This document shows positions 22,180 to 33,128 of a stretch of DNA of 64,000 nt, in pieces. Source of the DNA: Terfezia claveryi (lineage: Eukaryota; Ascomycota; Pezizomycetes; Pezizales; Pezizaceae); the NCBI GenBank assembly GCA_015179025.1, contig WHUX01000061.1, positions 124,001 to 188,000 of the forward strand, given 5' to 3'. The notes below the pieces were generated by a model. That model searched no databases and was not told the DNA's origin. It was given only the letters and a program-made list of their open reading frames with translations. The stretch's first letter is position 1. Each line of letters opens with the position of its first letter. The position numbers and the translations under genes are program-made.

Positions 22180-23109
22180 TTAAAGCATCGTATTAGGGGG
22201 ACTTACTTCAGAAAATCCGCCATAGACATAGAGCTTCCAGTCATTGGTTTGTTTCTGTTCCGTTCGTACTCGAGACTGGTAGTTCGCCGATGCACTGTAG
22301 ACAACCTTGTGATGCACTGCGAACGCGTGTATCCACTTACGCACCTTATTCCTCGTTTCATCGGATACTGTATTGTCTTCTCCGCCTTCCGGATCCAAGG
22401 AATTTGTCTGATCGACAATAAACAGGATTTCCGGTTGGCATTGGAAGAAGCGGCGGATATTCTTCATCTCCTCCATCTCCTCCATCTCCATAATATATTC
22501 TTGCACCTTTATATCATCCGCCCATGCAAATAACATTGCCTCTTGAAAATAAGTAAAGGGATACTTACAACACTCTCGACAGTCTGGGAAATATACTACT
22601 CTTTTGCCGGCAACAGTCAGATAGCAGACAAGTGCAGCTAGAAGATGAGACTTTCCGAAGCCAATGGTTCCGTAAAGGCAAAGCTCTCTAGTCACAGAGC
22701 CCATTAACTCCGTTACTTTATTAAGAAGTGTAGTAAAATATTCGCGTCCCATGTAAGACCAACTTGAAGAATCATCGTCAAGAATCGTGAAACGATCGGT
22801 CGGTTTACCCTCCCCTGGGAAGGGGAATGGCAATGTGGTCATAAGGGCGGGATCGGACAGCTGATCGCATAGTTTTTCCAGGCTTCAATATTCCTTCCGA
22901 AGATAACTTCTTTGATTACGGGATTTTTCGGCTAGGTATTTGAGCTTCGAAGGGGCAGCGTCGAGTTCCTCTAGGCGTATCCTTTTGGAAGAAGGCTCTG
23001 CATACTCGACTTGTTCTCGGTTCCCTGCAGATATCGTTAGCTGTAAAGAGAACAACAAAGGCGCGTGGTCGGTGGACTTACCAAACTTACCCTTTACACC
23101 AGCAGTCAC
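22180..23109 (-). pseudogene. Crinkler-type P-loop NTPase relic, one in-frame stop
   Basis: One reading frame runs from 23109 to 22180, interrupted by a single TGA at 22885-22887 where neighbouring residues (RKEY_SLEKLC) suggest a lost TGG. Seen: Walker A in LYGTIGFGKSHLLAAL, FPDCRECCKYPF, the Walker B-like PEILFIVDQTN, and KVVYSASANYQS. These resemble the NTPase of Crinkler proteins known from Rhizophagus and chytrids. A GTAAGT donor near the 3' end suggests continuation into another exon toward about 22050. Further GTAAGT sites lie near 23090. No header was recognised upstream. It may be a recently killed gene, or live if the stop is an assembly error. Confidence 0.65.
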
Positions 23110-23652
23110 TGATCTTGGGGCTACTTGGAGGCTGCTGGTTTGGTAGCCTTTCCTTGTTCACATGCCTTGCATCAGATCTTCTCTTTCTAATCTTTTGGGT
23201 ATTCGAGGAGAGTTTTGAGAGTATTATAGGAGATATGTCCATACCTTTCATACAGGCTTATGGCAGCCTCCTTCCCTGCATTAGTTTTCTTTATTTCTGC
23301 TCTCTTCCAGTTTTCAACAGTATTCTTGGGTTTAATCCATAGTCCGTTGATATCTCGATCCATCTTATAGAGTATTTGGGTCCAGTTCTGAGCTCCACTT
23401 TACTCTTCTTTCCTTGCATCATGAAGTCTTCTGGCATTCTTAACCCACTGATAATATTGCTATATGTAGGGTCATAAAGGCATTGTTCATGGCAGATATT
23501 GCGGCCATTATATCTGAATATCAGAGTCCGCATCATGCGTATGTGGACTCAGTTTAGTCGTGAGCGGATACCTTGATGTTGAGATTGTGTTGGATATCCG
23601 TGAGGCAGTTGTATTCTTTGGTTGGCTGCAGTGTCATAACTCGTAACATCCT

Positions 23653-24514
23653 TTGCGCCCTACCCTGGTCTTTCCAATCCCAATAGCCTTGATGGTAAAT
23701 CCCTCACTTTCAGATTCTTCATCATCGGAATCCTCTCTTTTGGCCTTCTTGACCTTTTTCTTCTCTGTGTTCACCAACCAAAATTCTTTAACTGCATTGA
23801 GGACGTACATTCACAACCCATCCGTCACAGGCCTCTTTATAGAGCAAGCTGTATTATCATCGATCATTGCACATGGTTTAAATATCATGGGCGTTCATTC
23901 GCGCGTACGGCAGAAGATGTTCAACGGCGTTTACCCGATATTCGACACAAATATAAACAGCTGGGTTCTTTATTGCCCGCTGCGATATAATTGCCCAGCC
24001 ATTGATGCGATACTTGTCCAATTTGTAAATACCTTCAAGAGGACAATTCTCTCAAAGATAATAATGATGAAAACAATAGTTCTGGTAAAAAGAAGAAATG
24101 TGTAATGTATCCCATTCAGGTTACTGTGGCAAAGTCTTATGTAGATTCTGCAGAGGTATTTCTCAAAGGGAACTGGGCTCGAGACCTTAACGACTATGAT
24201 ATTGATGTTGAGTTCTGTTGAATCACACCGGACCAAGAGCTTAGGCTTAAAGATGTTTCTGGATCATCTCGCTCGCTCAGATCAAGAGTCATTTCCAAGG
24301 ATTCCTATACAGTGACACACATTCCCCTCGAAGAGGTCAGCAAAGAAATCTGGTTAAAATACAAAAAAGCGAAGGAATCTGAAGGCTAATTTTACCTTGC
24401 TCACACTTTGGGAAAGGTAAATCCTTTACAAACGTGCTCTACGAAGAGCCCATTTTGTATAAAACTTATCCTTTATCCGCTCCTTTAACTACTGTAGTCC
24501 TTCAACAGACTCTA
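23653..24514 (+). pseudogene. Decayed Crinkler C-terminal nuclease-like domain
   Basis: Frame-shifted fragments read in order: VTGLFIEQAVLSSIIAHGL, WVLYCPLRYNCPAIDAILVQF, then YPIQVTVAKSYVDSAEVF and, after further breaks, GKSFTNVLYEEPILYKTYP. An acidic residue in AIDA followed by a Q-x-T-x-A-K strand matches the pattern of the PD-(D/E)XK-like domain that ends many Crinkler/RHS-type proteins. At least three frame changes separate the pieces. It lies on the strand opposite the adjacent NTPase relic, so the two are not simply one gene. Confidence 0.5.
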
Positions 24515-24639
24515 GGTACGTACACTCGGAGCAGTGTGGTGCAAGTGTATATAGGACGGTGTCATCAGGACGCACCCATAGTGGCGTCCAGACACCATAA
24601 AAATCCTTTCTGATATACCCCGAAATTTTGTCTGTAGCA

Positions 24640-24900
24640 CTGCATGTCAAAGGCTCACCTCAGGTGCCTGTTGGCGTCGTGGAACTGGTGAAGTCTCGAT
24701 CTAAAAGACTAAAAATGGTGTGGTTGGGAGACTACCAAGATAGGACTAGCTTAATGACAAAAAGGGTAGACTGGGAGATACCAGAAAAGGTATGGGCCAA
24801 AAAAGGACTAGTCTGGTTGGCACAAGCCCCTCGTAGAAAAAGGACTACCTGTGAGATTTCTCAAAAAGGCTAGTCTCGATCGAGACTACAAAAAGGCAAC
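24640..24900. repeat. Degenerate AGTCT/GACTA-rich repeat block
   Basis: About 260 bp of imperfect reiterations built around AAAAAGGACTAGTCT and GGGAGACTACC, including one exact copy of CTAGTCTGGTTGGCAC (24808-24823). It ends in a small palindrome AGTCTCGATCGAGACT. No coding signal. Confidence 0.5.
24808..24823 (+). repeat. Dispersed motif copy CTAGTCTGGTTGGCAC
   Basis: Exact 16-bp copy. The following sequence (AAGCCCCTCGTAG) is also echoed after the partial copy at 26679, so the shared unit is longer than 16 bp. Confidence 0.75.
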
Positions 24901-25166
24901 CCTCCAATGATACCGAAAGAAGGAGTCAAAAATTCTGAATACCCAATGCGTGCTGCGGTGGGAGACTTTCCCGCATGGTCACCCACTGCAGTACTAGCCT
25001 GGCGATCTGAAGCTTGGGATGCCTCGTTTTCTTCAGTCTATGGCCGTAGATGTCAAATGATGATGCACTCTCAATTTTATGCCACCTGTTCACTATCAAA
25101 TTAGCTTACTTGGTTTTGTATCAGACCGAGTGATCCGATGATGTATACATAACTGACTGTGAAACA

Positions 25167-25496
25167 ATGGCCTCTTCTTCCAAATCTTCGGTTGTCCAAC
25201 AGCATCAGGCATGGTCGGAGCTTGACCGGTTACACCTCAGGGTAGCGCCCGCGCATATTGAAGGATTACTCACCTTTTCTCTTCAAGCTGAACCTACAGC
25301 CAATATCAGGGACCTAGAAGAAAGTATTGAGACTCTAGAAATTCAATGCAGGCGTCTGCATGTTCAGCGCAGGATCACTGACTTTCTGGTGCCTCCTCTC
25401 CTCGACATTCGCCTCCACACCTACTACTCTCGTTTGGATATTTCTTGTTTATATGCTCTGCTTGGATTCATAAGCCTATTCCACAACATTTCCTAG
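25167..25496 (+). CDS. Small hypothetical protein, 109 aa
   Basis: An ATG-started frame of 109 codons, isolated within the repeat-rich island. The N-terminal two thirds are helical with a Glu/Leu-rich, coiled-coil-like part (NIRDLEESIETLEIQ), and the last 25 residues are hydrophobic (LYALLGFISLF), which would allow membrane anchoring. No family recognised and no neighbour suggests a role. It may be a gene fragment or a chance frame. Confidence 0.25.
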   Translation: MASSSKSSVVQQHQAWSELDRLHLRVAPAHIEGLLTFSLQAEPTANIRDLEESIETLEIQCRRLHVQRRITDFLVPPLLDIRLHTYYSRLDISCLYALLGFISLFHNIS

Positions 25497-26060
25497 CGCT
25501 AGTTAACTTCATTTTATAGTTACCTATTTTCTCTTGCTATATATTGGTTATAAGCATACTTCTCCCGGTCCGAACGATATGCTTGTATCGAGAGTCCTCT
25601 GTATACAGGTCGTCTGTCCCTTCCTGCCCCAGCGCAGCAGCTCCCCCACCTTGTATAGGGCGTTTAGTGTGCGCCTCCGTATGTAGTAGTAGCTGTAAAA
25701 TGTCCCGATCTTTTCATGAACTCTAGAGCGACGATAATTTTTGAGCGCAAGGGTGGCGCAAGGGTGTTGTTATTGGCGAACCCCAATATCCAACGCTTTG
25801 CTCCCGACCCGACGGCTGACGTGCTACTAGATATCAATTAAACTATTATAGGAATGGGGAAATGCAGGGTACGACACTCTCTTAGATCAACCAGACAATC
25901 TTAGATCCAGTGCAATTAAGCTTATATGGGCTTGCCACATAAGTTACATAACTTTTTTTTTCAGCCAAAGAAATTATTCACATGCTCCAAGAATGATGCT
26001 GTATTTCCACTGTATTAATAATCGGCAACCAGACTATATTAATTGCTGATTTCGACACCA

Positions 26061-26438
26061 TGTCACGGCGACGTCAGCTAGCGACGTCAACCAGTTCAAC
26101 AAGAATAAGGTTATCGATGCGGATGTTGCTTAACATGTGTGATATGTACTAACATGTGTGACTCCTGAGATCTCTGTATAAGTATCTATCTGTATGCGCA
26201 TTCTCTGTCTTCTTTCTTTACGCAAAGTCTTGTATATACTATAGCACTGCCTTTTGTCTTCTACGTTCTGCGCTCTTCTTGAGCGCTCTTATAGCCTCCT
26301 ACGTTCCGCGCTATTCCAGAGCGCTCTATAGCCTCCTCCGTGCGCTCCCTAGAGTCCAAGTCCATGTAAATGAAACCATACCAATCTAGTAGGTATAGTT
26401 TCAACTGGATGCCATAGCCTCGCGACCCCGCCGTTACA
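26061..26438. mobile_element. Solo LTR of a retrotransposon with 5-bp target duplication
   Basis: The 378-bp element begins TGTCACGG and ends CCGTTACA, TG...CA ends with near-perfect inverted termini. It is flanked on both sides by CACCA (26056-26060 and 26439-26443), the 5-bp duplication made by LTR-retrotransposon integrases. The interior has the usual promoter-like and CT-rich composition of an LTR and no coding frame. No internal retroelement sequence lies beside it, so it arose by LTR-LTR recombination. Copia or Gypsy cannot be decided. Confidence 0.8.
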
Positions 26439-26678
26439 CACCAATCTGTGGCACAGAATAATGCCATATTTCTATGTGCGTAAGCAGCAACAACAATAAC
26501 GCATGCATGAGGTGTTTGTGATGAGTGAGATTATTCATGTCCACTATGCCGTAGGACACATCATATGTCCACATGAGAACATACCTAGACTACAAGAGGC
26601 AGTCCAATACCTAGGTTTAGGTTGTCATCTGAACTTGATGAGAACAGATATTCACTACTGCCTTGAGCCTTATAGCGA

Positions 26679-26692
26679 TAGTCTGGTTGCAC
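26679..26692 (+). repeat. Variant copy of the dispersed motif
   Basis: TAGTCTGGTTGCAC, one base shorter than the consensus, followed by a CCCCTCCGTAG that parallels the flank of the 24808 copy. Confidence 0.5.
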
Positions 26693-26754
26693 GACCCCTC
26701 CGTAGTAGCTACGATAGGTAGTAGGCTACGATAGTTCTCAATAGAAGCCTTTAT

Positions 26755-26870
26755 TCAATTATGTAATCTGGACGGAGTGCTTAGCATTATTATGTCTAAT
26801 GGATGTTCCGGCATTCAACGACTACCTTGGCATGAGCTCAGCGTCCGGCCTGTGGTTATCGTGAGATTTG
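26755..26870 (+). repeat. Duplicated Crinkler upstream region, copy 2
   Basis: Same ordered blocks as 19322-19460 (TTATGTAATCTGGACGGAGT, CTAATGGATGTTCC, GGCATGA, GCGTCCGG). It lies 100-215 bp upstream of the intact Crinkler ATG and probably belongs to its promoter and 5' UTR. Confidence 0.65.
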
Positions 26871-26969
26871 CCTACATTCTCACATCTCTCAGCCCATCTC
26901 CCATCTACATACACACAGATCCTTGTCACCTTCACTCTTTCACACCTTCCCACCCCCCTTCATCACTAA

Positions 26970-29249
26970 ATGCCTTGGCTTTTCTGTCTAGTCTGGGGTG
27001 ACTCGGATGCCGAACCCTTTCCAGTGATGGTTGACGGAGGAGATACGGTTGGGGTGCTCAAGAAACTCATCAGGGCAGAGATCCCAAATGATTTTAAAGA
27101 TATCGATCCTCATCATCTCAAACTCTGGAAATGGAATAAACCCGACATGGTTACAGACTCGGACCTGGATAGCAACACTGTGCTGAATCCGATGGTCAAA
27201 ATCGATGGTATTTTCAAAAATGACCCTCCTCAAGAAGCGTGCGTTCATATCATCATTAAGACTCCTGGGCCTGGTAAGTGAGACTCATTTCCTTCTTAAG
27301 TACGCATATTTGCTAATGTACTGTCGTGGTTAAAGTGACTAGTGCTGGTAAGTAACACTCATTCCTTTTAATTTCCGTTGCTGTGGTGTTTCCTGCTGAC
27401 AGATTATCACACCAAAGGTGCTGGGTACCCTCAGGGGCTCGCATATAAACCTCCAAAGGACCTCCTTGCCACTAGTGGTGCACAGTGGGACTACCAGGCG
27501 GAAGCAGTCAAAGAAGTATTGCGTCCAGCCCTTACCGAACATTACAGGAACTATAAGGCGCAACGTATCGATAAAAAAACCATGCCACTCTATATGTTTC
27601 TTGCAGGCGCTGGTACAGGGAAGTCGAGAAACGCAAACGAATTTCGCCACACCGTATACAAGATCTTGGAGGAAACGAATCCAGTGCATGCAGAGCTTGC
27701 GGGTCGACTCAGGCGTGCCTGGGTGTTCCATGTCAGCTTTGAAAATGGCACTACGATCACGCCTCAGGAAAGGAAGAGCCCCACACATGCGGTTGCGGCT
27801 CGTATGATGTTGCAACTGTTGTCGAGCAGCGAGAGCTTGGAATCGATACACGCGGGAGACCGTAGCCAGTCACTTCACCCCGCCAGTGTGTTAGATCTTG
27901 TGTGCAAATATTACCACCAATCTCTGGCCGACTCAACGGTCATTCTGGTGATTGATGGAATTCATAATCTCATTGACCCTCAAACCGGGGATTATGTATA
28001 TCTGGAGGAGGCGCTAACTAGACTCGGTGACCTAACCCATAGAGGATTCATTCTTGTCTGCTGCACATCCACGTTGTCGGTCCCGGTAAAGCAACTGGTT
28101 AGGAGGTCGAACAGGGAACGAATTTATTTACCAGTTCCTTCCCTATTGTCACCTACTCTGAATGGTGAAGCACTATCTAGGCACCTCCAGGGAAGACCAG
28201 CACTACTACAGGCTGAAAATGATTGTGGGGGTCACGGCCGTGCTATGGAAATCTTCTATGATCAAGTATTGAATTACCCAGCAGAAAATATCTCATACTT
28301 GATGAGTATGGTTGAGGGGAAGCTTAAAAGCCAGTATGAATCGGCATTTCCCTCGACTCTTCCGAAAGTTGAGATTGTTAAAGCTGTACTTGGAAACAAG
28401 CTACTCTATCCGAACAGTACTATTCCTGGAACCACACTACTTGTTGATGAGCTTTGCTCAACCGGCCTGATACGATTTATTCCTAGCAACGAACCCAATC
28501 ACATGATTGGGAGTGGGTATCTAGAACTTCCATATATATGGTTATGGTTATGGTGCAAGGAGGATTTACCGTTTCAGAAACTACAACTCGACGACTATGC
28601 GTTTCATGAACAGGATCCAATGGCCCCTGCAGTCTTTGGTTGGAGCAACCTGGAAATCTTTAGGATTAATTTCAGGCAACTTAAGTCAATGATGTACACT
28701 GATGGGGAAATTATCCAAATTGGAGAGATTCATCGTGGGGCTAGAATGGGGGAGGCAAAGCATATCATTTTCAAAAACCACCACCTTAATTGTGTGCAGC
28801 TCACCAACCAGACAAATACCAGAACCACCAAGGAGAATAGTAAGGTATGGGAAGTGCATGCGAAATGGGCAGGTCAATCAGAAGGACAGATAGACCTCCG
28901 GAAATGCAACCATATTGCGAGAAATGCTCCATCAGCGCCATATGGAGATGCTGTCATGTGTTTGGATACTACTACGGGACCAGTAATGAATGAGGTGCAC
29001 CAGTGGAAGCATACCAGTCAAGTCGGACTTAAGCTTAGTCGCAAGCAGCTCCTCACTGAGATAACCAAGGCCATCGGAACAGATCCTCTGGACATCCTTA
29101 TCGTCAGTGCACCGAACTATGCGTGTTCTGATATAGTCGACCTCCCTGACAACATAATAATCATTGACAAAGATAGCTGGGTGAGTTACCACGGTCCATT
29201 TTCAGGGCGTGCGTATAGGTTTGCGGTCTCTGGTAATAGTGAAGAATGA
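26970..29249 (+). CDS. Intact Crinkler (CRN)-family protein: header, P-loop NTPase, nuclease-like C-terminus
   Basis: Three proposed exons: 26970-27273, a 12-nt exon 27336-27347, and 27403-29249; about 720 aa. Exon 1 encodes the ubiquitin-like Crinkler header (LFCLVWGDSDAEPFPV, VGVLKKLIRAEIP, HLKLWKWNKPD). The long exon carries a P-loop NTPase with Walker A AGAGTGKS (about residue 173) and Walker B-like VILVIDGIH. It ends in a domain with CLD and NEVHQWKH (near residue 620-635), a D...E-x-x-Q-x-K pattern like PD-(D/E)XK nucleases of Crinkler/RHS proteins. Family members are known or proposed to act in nuclei, in host-microbe interaction or genome conflict; the role here is unknown. No signal peptide is visible. 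The microexon is optional: skipping it keeps frame. The gene stands among decayed relatives and transposons. Confidence 0.8.
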
Positions 29250-31260
29250 GGATAACAGGAAGAGTTATTCTATAGTGGTCGCTCATAGAGCGTCTGGTCC
29301 AAAACCTTCATTTTTTTGTATGGCCTCAATTCTTGGCGAGAAGTGAATGTAATGTGGAAGTTGTTTAGTCTAGTTGAAGTTGTCCAGTGCACTGCACTAG
29401 TGTGGCATCACTCGTATAATTGTTACGGATCTCGCCTTGCCTTGCTCCTTGAACCTACAACCCCGGCGGTATACTGGCGACCAACGCCCTCGCCAGCCTA
29501 TATTCCCGTGCGGCTCCACATGACCCTGACTTAGCACTCAGGAACCTCGACTCCCGGCATCGATCCTTGGTATGGATCATGCCTTTGCCTGAACTTGAAA
29601 ATAACATATGTGCCTATATTGGCATCTTCATCAGAAGAGGATAATGTTTATAAGAAGATCTTATAGCTGCTTAAGAGCCTGAATACTCATGTTTGAGATG
29701 TCGGAATACACTTACTCAAGATGTTTGCTATCCATATACTCAGGATATTTGAACTCGCATGATCAGGATATTTGAACTTGCATGCTTGGGATGTCTGAAC
29801 TCGCAATGATCAGAATATTTGAACTTGCATGCTTCGGATGTTTGAACTTGCATGCTTGGGATGTTTCAACTTGCATGCTAGAGATGTCTACATTAGCTTG
29901 CCCCAGACGTCTGAATTAGCTTATGCTCGAGATGTCTGAATTAACGGCGAAATTTCGTGCCCAGAAGGCGGCATGTTTGCGGCATGTTTCCTAGTCTCGG
30001 CACCATGTTTCCTTGCCTTAAAAATTTCACAGCCGTATTTTGCAGGGCAACAGAATATTACGATGACAGTAAAAATGAGATTGGCTGACTTCAAGGACAA
30101 CGCATACGGTATGCCTCAGTGAGCGTTCGTCCCCATCAGGTGAGGCTGTGTAAACAATCAGTTATGTCAAAATTAAGAATCCCGGAGTTATAGAAACTCC
30201 GGCGCGCATACCGGTACTCCGTAATACGCCACTGCGTTCAACCAGACTACAATTGGGGTATATATTGGCCGACCAAATGGGGGAATAATTGGTTCCTGTT
30301 TGACTTACTGGAAATGGCAAAATATCCACCTGGGTAGTTTATCATGAGTAACAAACGCATCATTGCTTAAAGTGAGTCAGGAAGCAGCAAGAAGAAAGAG
30401 TCAATCTAACTACATAGTGCTGTAGGTACAGCCCAACTCCGGGCTCACCGATTCGATGGAGTTGTAAGACAGCGGAGGTGAGGGCTCCGCACTCCGCACT
30501 CGGCAATCCAGATCTAGACTTTTCTGAAATACCAGTGCCGCTCAAATCGATGTAATGGGTATCGGATTCTCGAAGGTTGCAAGGGATGAAGCAAAACAAA
30601 TCCAATTTGACGTTTGCAGGGAATAGCCGGCGCGACTTTCTCCCATGTCAACTGCGGCGGTTTTGGGCGTTGGGATTTAAGTCCCGCAGAAAAGTGTCTT
30701 ACCGAGTACCTACGTAGTGTAGTGTACATATGTATCACTTGGTACTATCATCGCCTCGCTTCTCGACTACCTACGCGTGTACGTTACTACTTAGAATTAA
30801 GCAATGAGAAATCCTGTACTCTTACAGTGCCCCAGGCCCATGGGCACTCTCCACACAAATCATTGGCTCGTAAAGGGCTTTTCCTAAACATCTAAAGAAA
30901 TTGAATACCGTCTGCCGAGTCTCTGCCTGGTCCGATGCCACCCACCCTCAGGCATTGGTGCAGCAGGAGTTCGGAGGGATCTTGGGCCCGGCCTCCGTAA
31001 GATTTGCTAGGAGGCGAGGCCTGTTCTCTGGGGTTGGTTTGGCGCATCAAGAGGCTTTTAAGGCCGCGCCCGTCAGAGGGAAGTGGGTAACGAGTGCAGG
31101 AACTTTATTAAATCTCGCGGGCATCCCTCCCATGAGAGATTGATAGAAGGGCAGGGCATAACAACCACCTCAAGATCATTAAGCGTACCACAGCGAGTAT
31201 TATCGGTAGCATCTCAGAGTGCAACACAACTATTATTCACTCTATTCTGCAAGCTCACCA
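29250..31260. other. Intergenic region between the Crinkler and the MFS transporter
   Basis: Apart from the minisatellite, no gene is seen. A partial motif copy (AACCAGACTAC) lies at 30240. The last 300 bp, including a CT/AC-rich stretch and CCTCAAGATCATT, probably hold the MFS promoter and leader. Confidence 0.45.
29690..29943. repeat. Minisatellite, about 11 imperfect units of 22-24 bp
   Basis: Units read GGATGTTTGAACTTGCATGC with variation at a few positions (GATGT/GATAT, CTTGC/CTCGC, TTAGC in the last ones). It starts about 440 bp downstream of the intact Crinkler. No open frame spans it. Confidence 0.85.
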
Positions 31261-33128
31261 ATGGCCTCCAAGGACCTGAGTCGCCCCAGCTCAGAGAGTA
31301 TGGCTACAACAATGACATCCACGGACGCCGAGAGGGCTGCAACAGCAGCTAGCACACCCAAACCGGGTACTCCACTTGAGAAATTTGCTCGTGCCTCTTT
31401 AGACGTCGATAACACTGTTCCCGAGACCAAGAAGAAGGAGGAAGACACCGCAAGTGAGGAGGAGGAGGACGTCTCAAAATACCCAACCGGCCTTCCATTG
31501 GCTTTCATCGTCATTGCGTTGTGTTTGGCCGTGTTTTTGGTTGCCCTGGATCAAACCATTATTGCTACAGCAATACCCAAGATCACAGGTACTATCAACC
31601 TCAGTCAATTTCATGGATTTGACTAACAAGAGGTACACTAGATAAATTCAAGGCTTTAGATGATGTGGGCTGGTATGGAAGTGCTTACATGTTGACTATG
31701 TGCTCGTTCCAATTGATCTATGGCCGGATATACACCTTCTTCTCCCTGAAATGGTGCTTTTTGGGCGCTATCACTGTTTTTGAGCTTGGAAGCTTGATCT
31801 GTGGTGTCTCGCCGGGGTCTGAGGCATTGATCGTCGGACGAGCTGTTCAAGGTCTTGGTGCATCTGGTAAGTCTACATGGAGCCCTGGGATCCGCAGTGT
31901 GGCTGGCTAACTATAGTATTGATTCGTATCAGGTATCTTCAGCGGAGCCCTCATCATTCTTGCTAACTCTGTTCCTCTCAGAAAGCGACCAATGTACACA
32001 GGTCTTATTGCAGGCATGTTCGGTATCGCATCGGTTGCTGGTCCTCTTCTGGGTGGCGTTTTTACAGACCACATCACCTGGAGATGGTGCTTCTACATCA
32101 ACCTTCCAGTCGGAGCCGTCACTATTCTTGCCATTATCATCTTTTTCAAGCCCCCGCAACGCAAGAAACTTGACAGCCTCACTGCTAAAGAGAAGTTCGC
32201 AAAGTTCGACTTCATCGGTACCGGATTGTTGCTTCCTGCCGTCATTTGTCTGCTTCTTGCTCTTCAGTGGGGAGGCAGTACCTACAAGTGGAAGTCTGGC
32301 CACATCATTGGACTTTTCTGCACATTCGGTGTCTTGATCATTGGCTTCATCTACGTCCAGTTTACTTCTGGAGATAGGGCAACTCTCCCAATTCGGATCC
32401 TCAAGCAGCGCAGTATTGCCTTCGGAGCAGGTGTCTCTTTTAGCATTGGTTCTGGGTTCTTGTTGCTCGTTTTCTTCGTTCCCATGTGGTTCCAGGCCAT
32501 CCAGGGTGTCTCGGCTACAGATTCCGGTATCCGCAATCTCCCACTCGTTCTTGGTGTCACTGTATTCTCTATAATATCGGGAGTTGGCATCACTGTTTTC
32601 GGGCAATACGCCCCTGTTGCCATTATTGGAGGTGCCATTTTTGCTGTCGGTTCAGGCTTACTCTCTACCTTTGAAACCGACACCGGCGCGTCCAAGTGGA
32701 TTGGCTACCAAATTATTGCCGGTGCTGGAGTTGGTCTCATGATGCAAATCCCTCTTATTGCCGCCCAGACCGTCTTGAAGATGGAAGATGTTCCCACTGG
32801 TACGGCTATCATGGTCTTCACTCAGTCTCTTGGAGGTGCATTGTTTATTTCCGTTGGACAGAATGTGTTCAACAACGAGCTCATCAAAGGCCTTGTAGCG
32901 AACGTTCCAGGCATTGACCCAAGTATAATCTTGAAGATCGGTGCTACGACCATCAAGGATATGTTTGATGAGAAAGCCTTGCCGCTGGTCTTGTCCTCCT
33001 ACAATGAGGCTTTGATAAGGACCTACTATGCTTCGGTGGCGATGGCGATTTTTGGCACAATCTGTGCTTGTGGAGTTGAATGGGTCAGTGTGAAGGGCAA
33101 GAAGATTGAGGCGGCTGCTGGCGCGTAA
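31261..33128 (+). CDS. MFS drug:H+ antiporter, DHA2-type (14 TM)
   Basis: Plasma-membrane efflux pump of the major facilitator superfamily, proton-driven export of drugs or secondary metabolites. Three exons: 31261-31588, 31642-31866, 31933-33128 (introns 53 and 66 nt), 582 aa. The junctions give KIT-DKFKALDDVGWYG and GLGASG-IFSGALI in phase 1. Seen: a Ser/Thr/Glu-rich cytosolic N-terminus of about 75 residues, FLVALDQTIIATAIP in TM1 (DHA2 signature), WYGSAYMLT, GRAVQGLGASG, and the antiporter motif around WRWCFYINLPVGAVT, with about 14 hydrophobic segments. No biosynthetic cluster genes lie beside it, so the substrate cannot be guessed. Long antisense frames are shadows of this gene. Start chosen at the first ATG; an upstream in-frame GTG is not needed. 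Confidence 0.93.

Noticed and set aside
19461..24514. Repeat-induced point mutation as the cause of the decay
   Set aside because: Several stops fit C-to-T or G-to-A changes, but dinucleotide ratios were not computed and frameshifts are also common, so RIP is not claimed.
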